From: Cryptomeria japonica
Taxonomy: Eukaryota; Streptophyta; Pinopsida; Cupressales; Cupressaceae
Assembly (NCBI RefSeq): GCF_030272615.1
Contig: NC_081407.1
Span: forward strand, 145,084,897 to 145,148,896
Direction: 5' to 3'
Length of the DNA stretch: 64,000 nt
Position 1 is the first letter of the stretch. Each line of letters starts with the position of its first letter. The position numbers and the translations under genes were made by a program. A model generated the notes under the pieces. That model was not told the DNA's origin. It saw nothing but the letters and a program-made list of their open reading frames with translations, and made no database searches. Below are positions 63,457 through 64,000 of this stretch, piece by piece.

Positions 63457-63959
63457 ATTGCAAATTGAAGTTCAAAACTTGATTTGCAATAAGGATGGGT
63501 CAAAACATGCAAGTCGGGTTTCAAAACCCAATTCGCACAAAAGGTTGGAAATACATGCAAATCAGATTTCAAAACTCGATTTACACTTAGGTTGGACAAA
63601 TGTACATTTTAGGTTTTAAAACTCAAAATGCATGTTAGTGGGCAAAGATGTGCATTTCGAGTTTTAAAACCCGAAATGCAAGTGATAATGTAGAAACATG
63701 CCATTTGGGTTTGTTTGACATGTAAGTTGTAGTGAAGGTTGCACATCGAATTGTAAAACTCAATGTGCATGTGATGCAAAAGGTGCATGTTGGGTTTTAA
63801 AACTCATTGTGCAAGTGATAATGGTAGTGCAGGATGTAAATCAAGGTTTAAAACCGAATTTGCATTTAGATAGTGAAAATAATGCATTTTGGGTTTTAAA
63901 ACCTGAAGTGCATGTGGTAATGCATAAGATGTATTTTAGGTTTTAAATCCTGATTTACA
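63457..63959. repeat. Array of eleven palindromic units, period about 47 bp
   Basis: Palindromes of about 28-34 bp centre on GTTTTAAAAC or a variant: 63457-63490, 63509-63536, 63557-63584, 63603-63632, 63651-63680, a weak one near 63697-63725, 63741-63768, 63784-63813, 63835-63863, 63883-63912 and 63930-63959. Arms differ between units but stay paired: GCAAAT/GATTTGC, GCATTTCG/CGAAATGC, GCACAT/ATGTGC. Linkers contain AGTGATAATG or GTGGTAATG. Confidence 0.9.
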
Positions 63960-64000
63960 TGAAATCAAAAAAACTAACTTGCCAATTTTTCAAGAGCCAA

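Noticed and set aside
63457-63959. tRNA-like or snoRNA-like gene cluster
   Set aside because: Hairpins are single stems centred on an AT palindrome. No cloverleaf, A/B box or C/D box could be placed.

Overview
The window is plant nuclear DNA, most likely from a gymnosperm with a very large genome (conifer-like). This is an inference from AT-rich sequence packed with old, nested LTR retrotransposons and LINEs, and from one host gene with a 15 kb intron full of transposons. There is no bacterial or organellar gene structure.

The only clear host gene is the 3' part of a calcineurin B-like (CBL) calcium sensor on the + strand. Exons are at 29020-29100, 29202-29314 and 44465-44528, all with GT/AG splice sites. 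The last intron (29315-44464) contains a minus-strand Ty1/copia element, which itself carries a 4.3 kb LTR insertion, a 1.7 kb LTR insertion and a 555-bp insert of unknown origin.

Layout. 1-2600: C-terminus of an unknown ORF, LTR-like DNA and a minus-strand gypsy gag relic. 2601-10924: a 0.36 kb tandem duplication, two RTE-like LINE fragments, a solo LTR with 5-bp target-site duplication (TSD), a hAT-like DNA element with 8-bp TSD, and a pair of paralogous small ORFs. 10925-18419: a complete minus-strand Ty3/gypsy element (TSD GGTAT) that has lost reverse transcriptase and RNase H but keeps a long extra ORF downstream of integrase. 18843-28510: a minus-strand LINE split by copia A; copia A is flanked by 204-bp rather than 5-bp direct repeats, and its 3' LTR holds a further 2.7 kb LTR insertion. 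28511-44940: CBL exons and introns. 45650-51693: a decayed chromodomain gypsy. 51912-56068: a deleted SIRE/Tork-like copia. 56069-64000: gypsy 3' end and LTR, LTR fragments, LINE ORF1, a 5'-truncated LINE with 15-bp TSD, and a hairpin array at the right edge.

The least expected signal is a recurring architecture. Several unrelated LTR-element regulatory regions carry tandem arrays of short palindromes (hairpins) spaced about 45-60 bp. Arm sequences change between units but change together, so pairing is kept (24791-25173, 30774-31085, 35274-35498, 63457-63959). All coding calls come from reading conserved motifs by eye; no database search was run.
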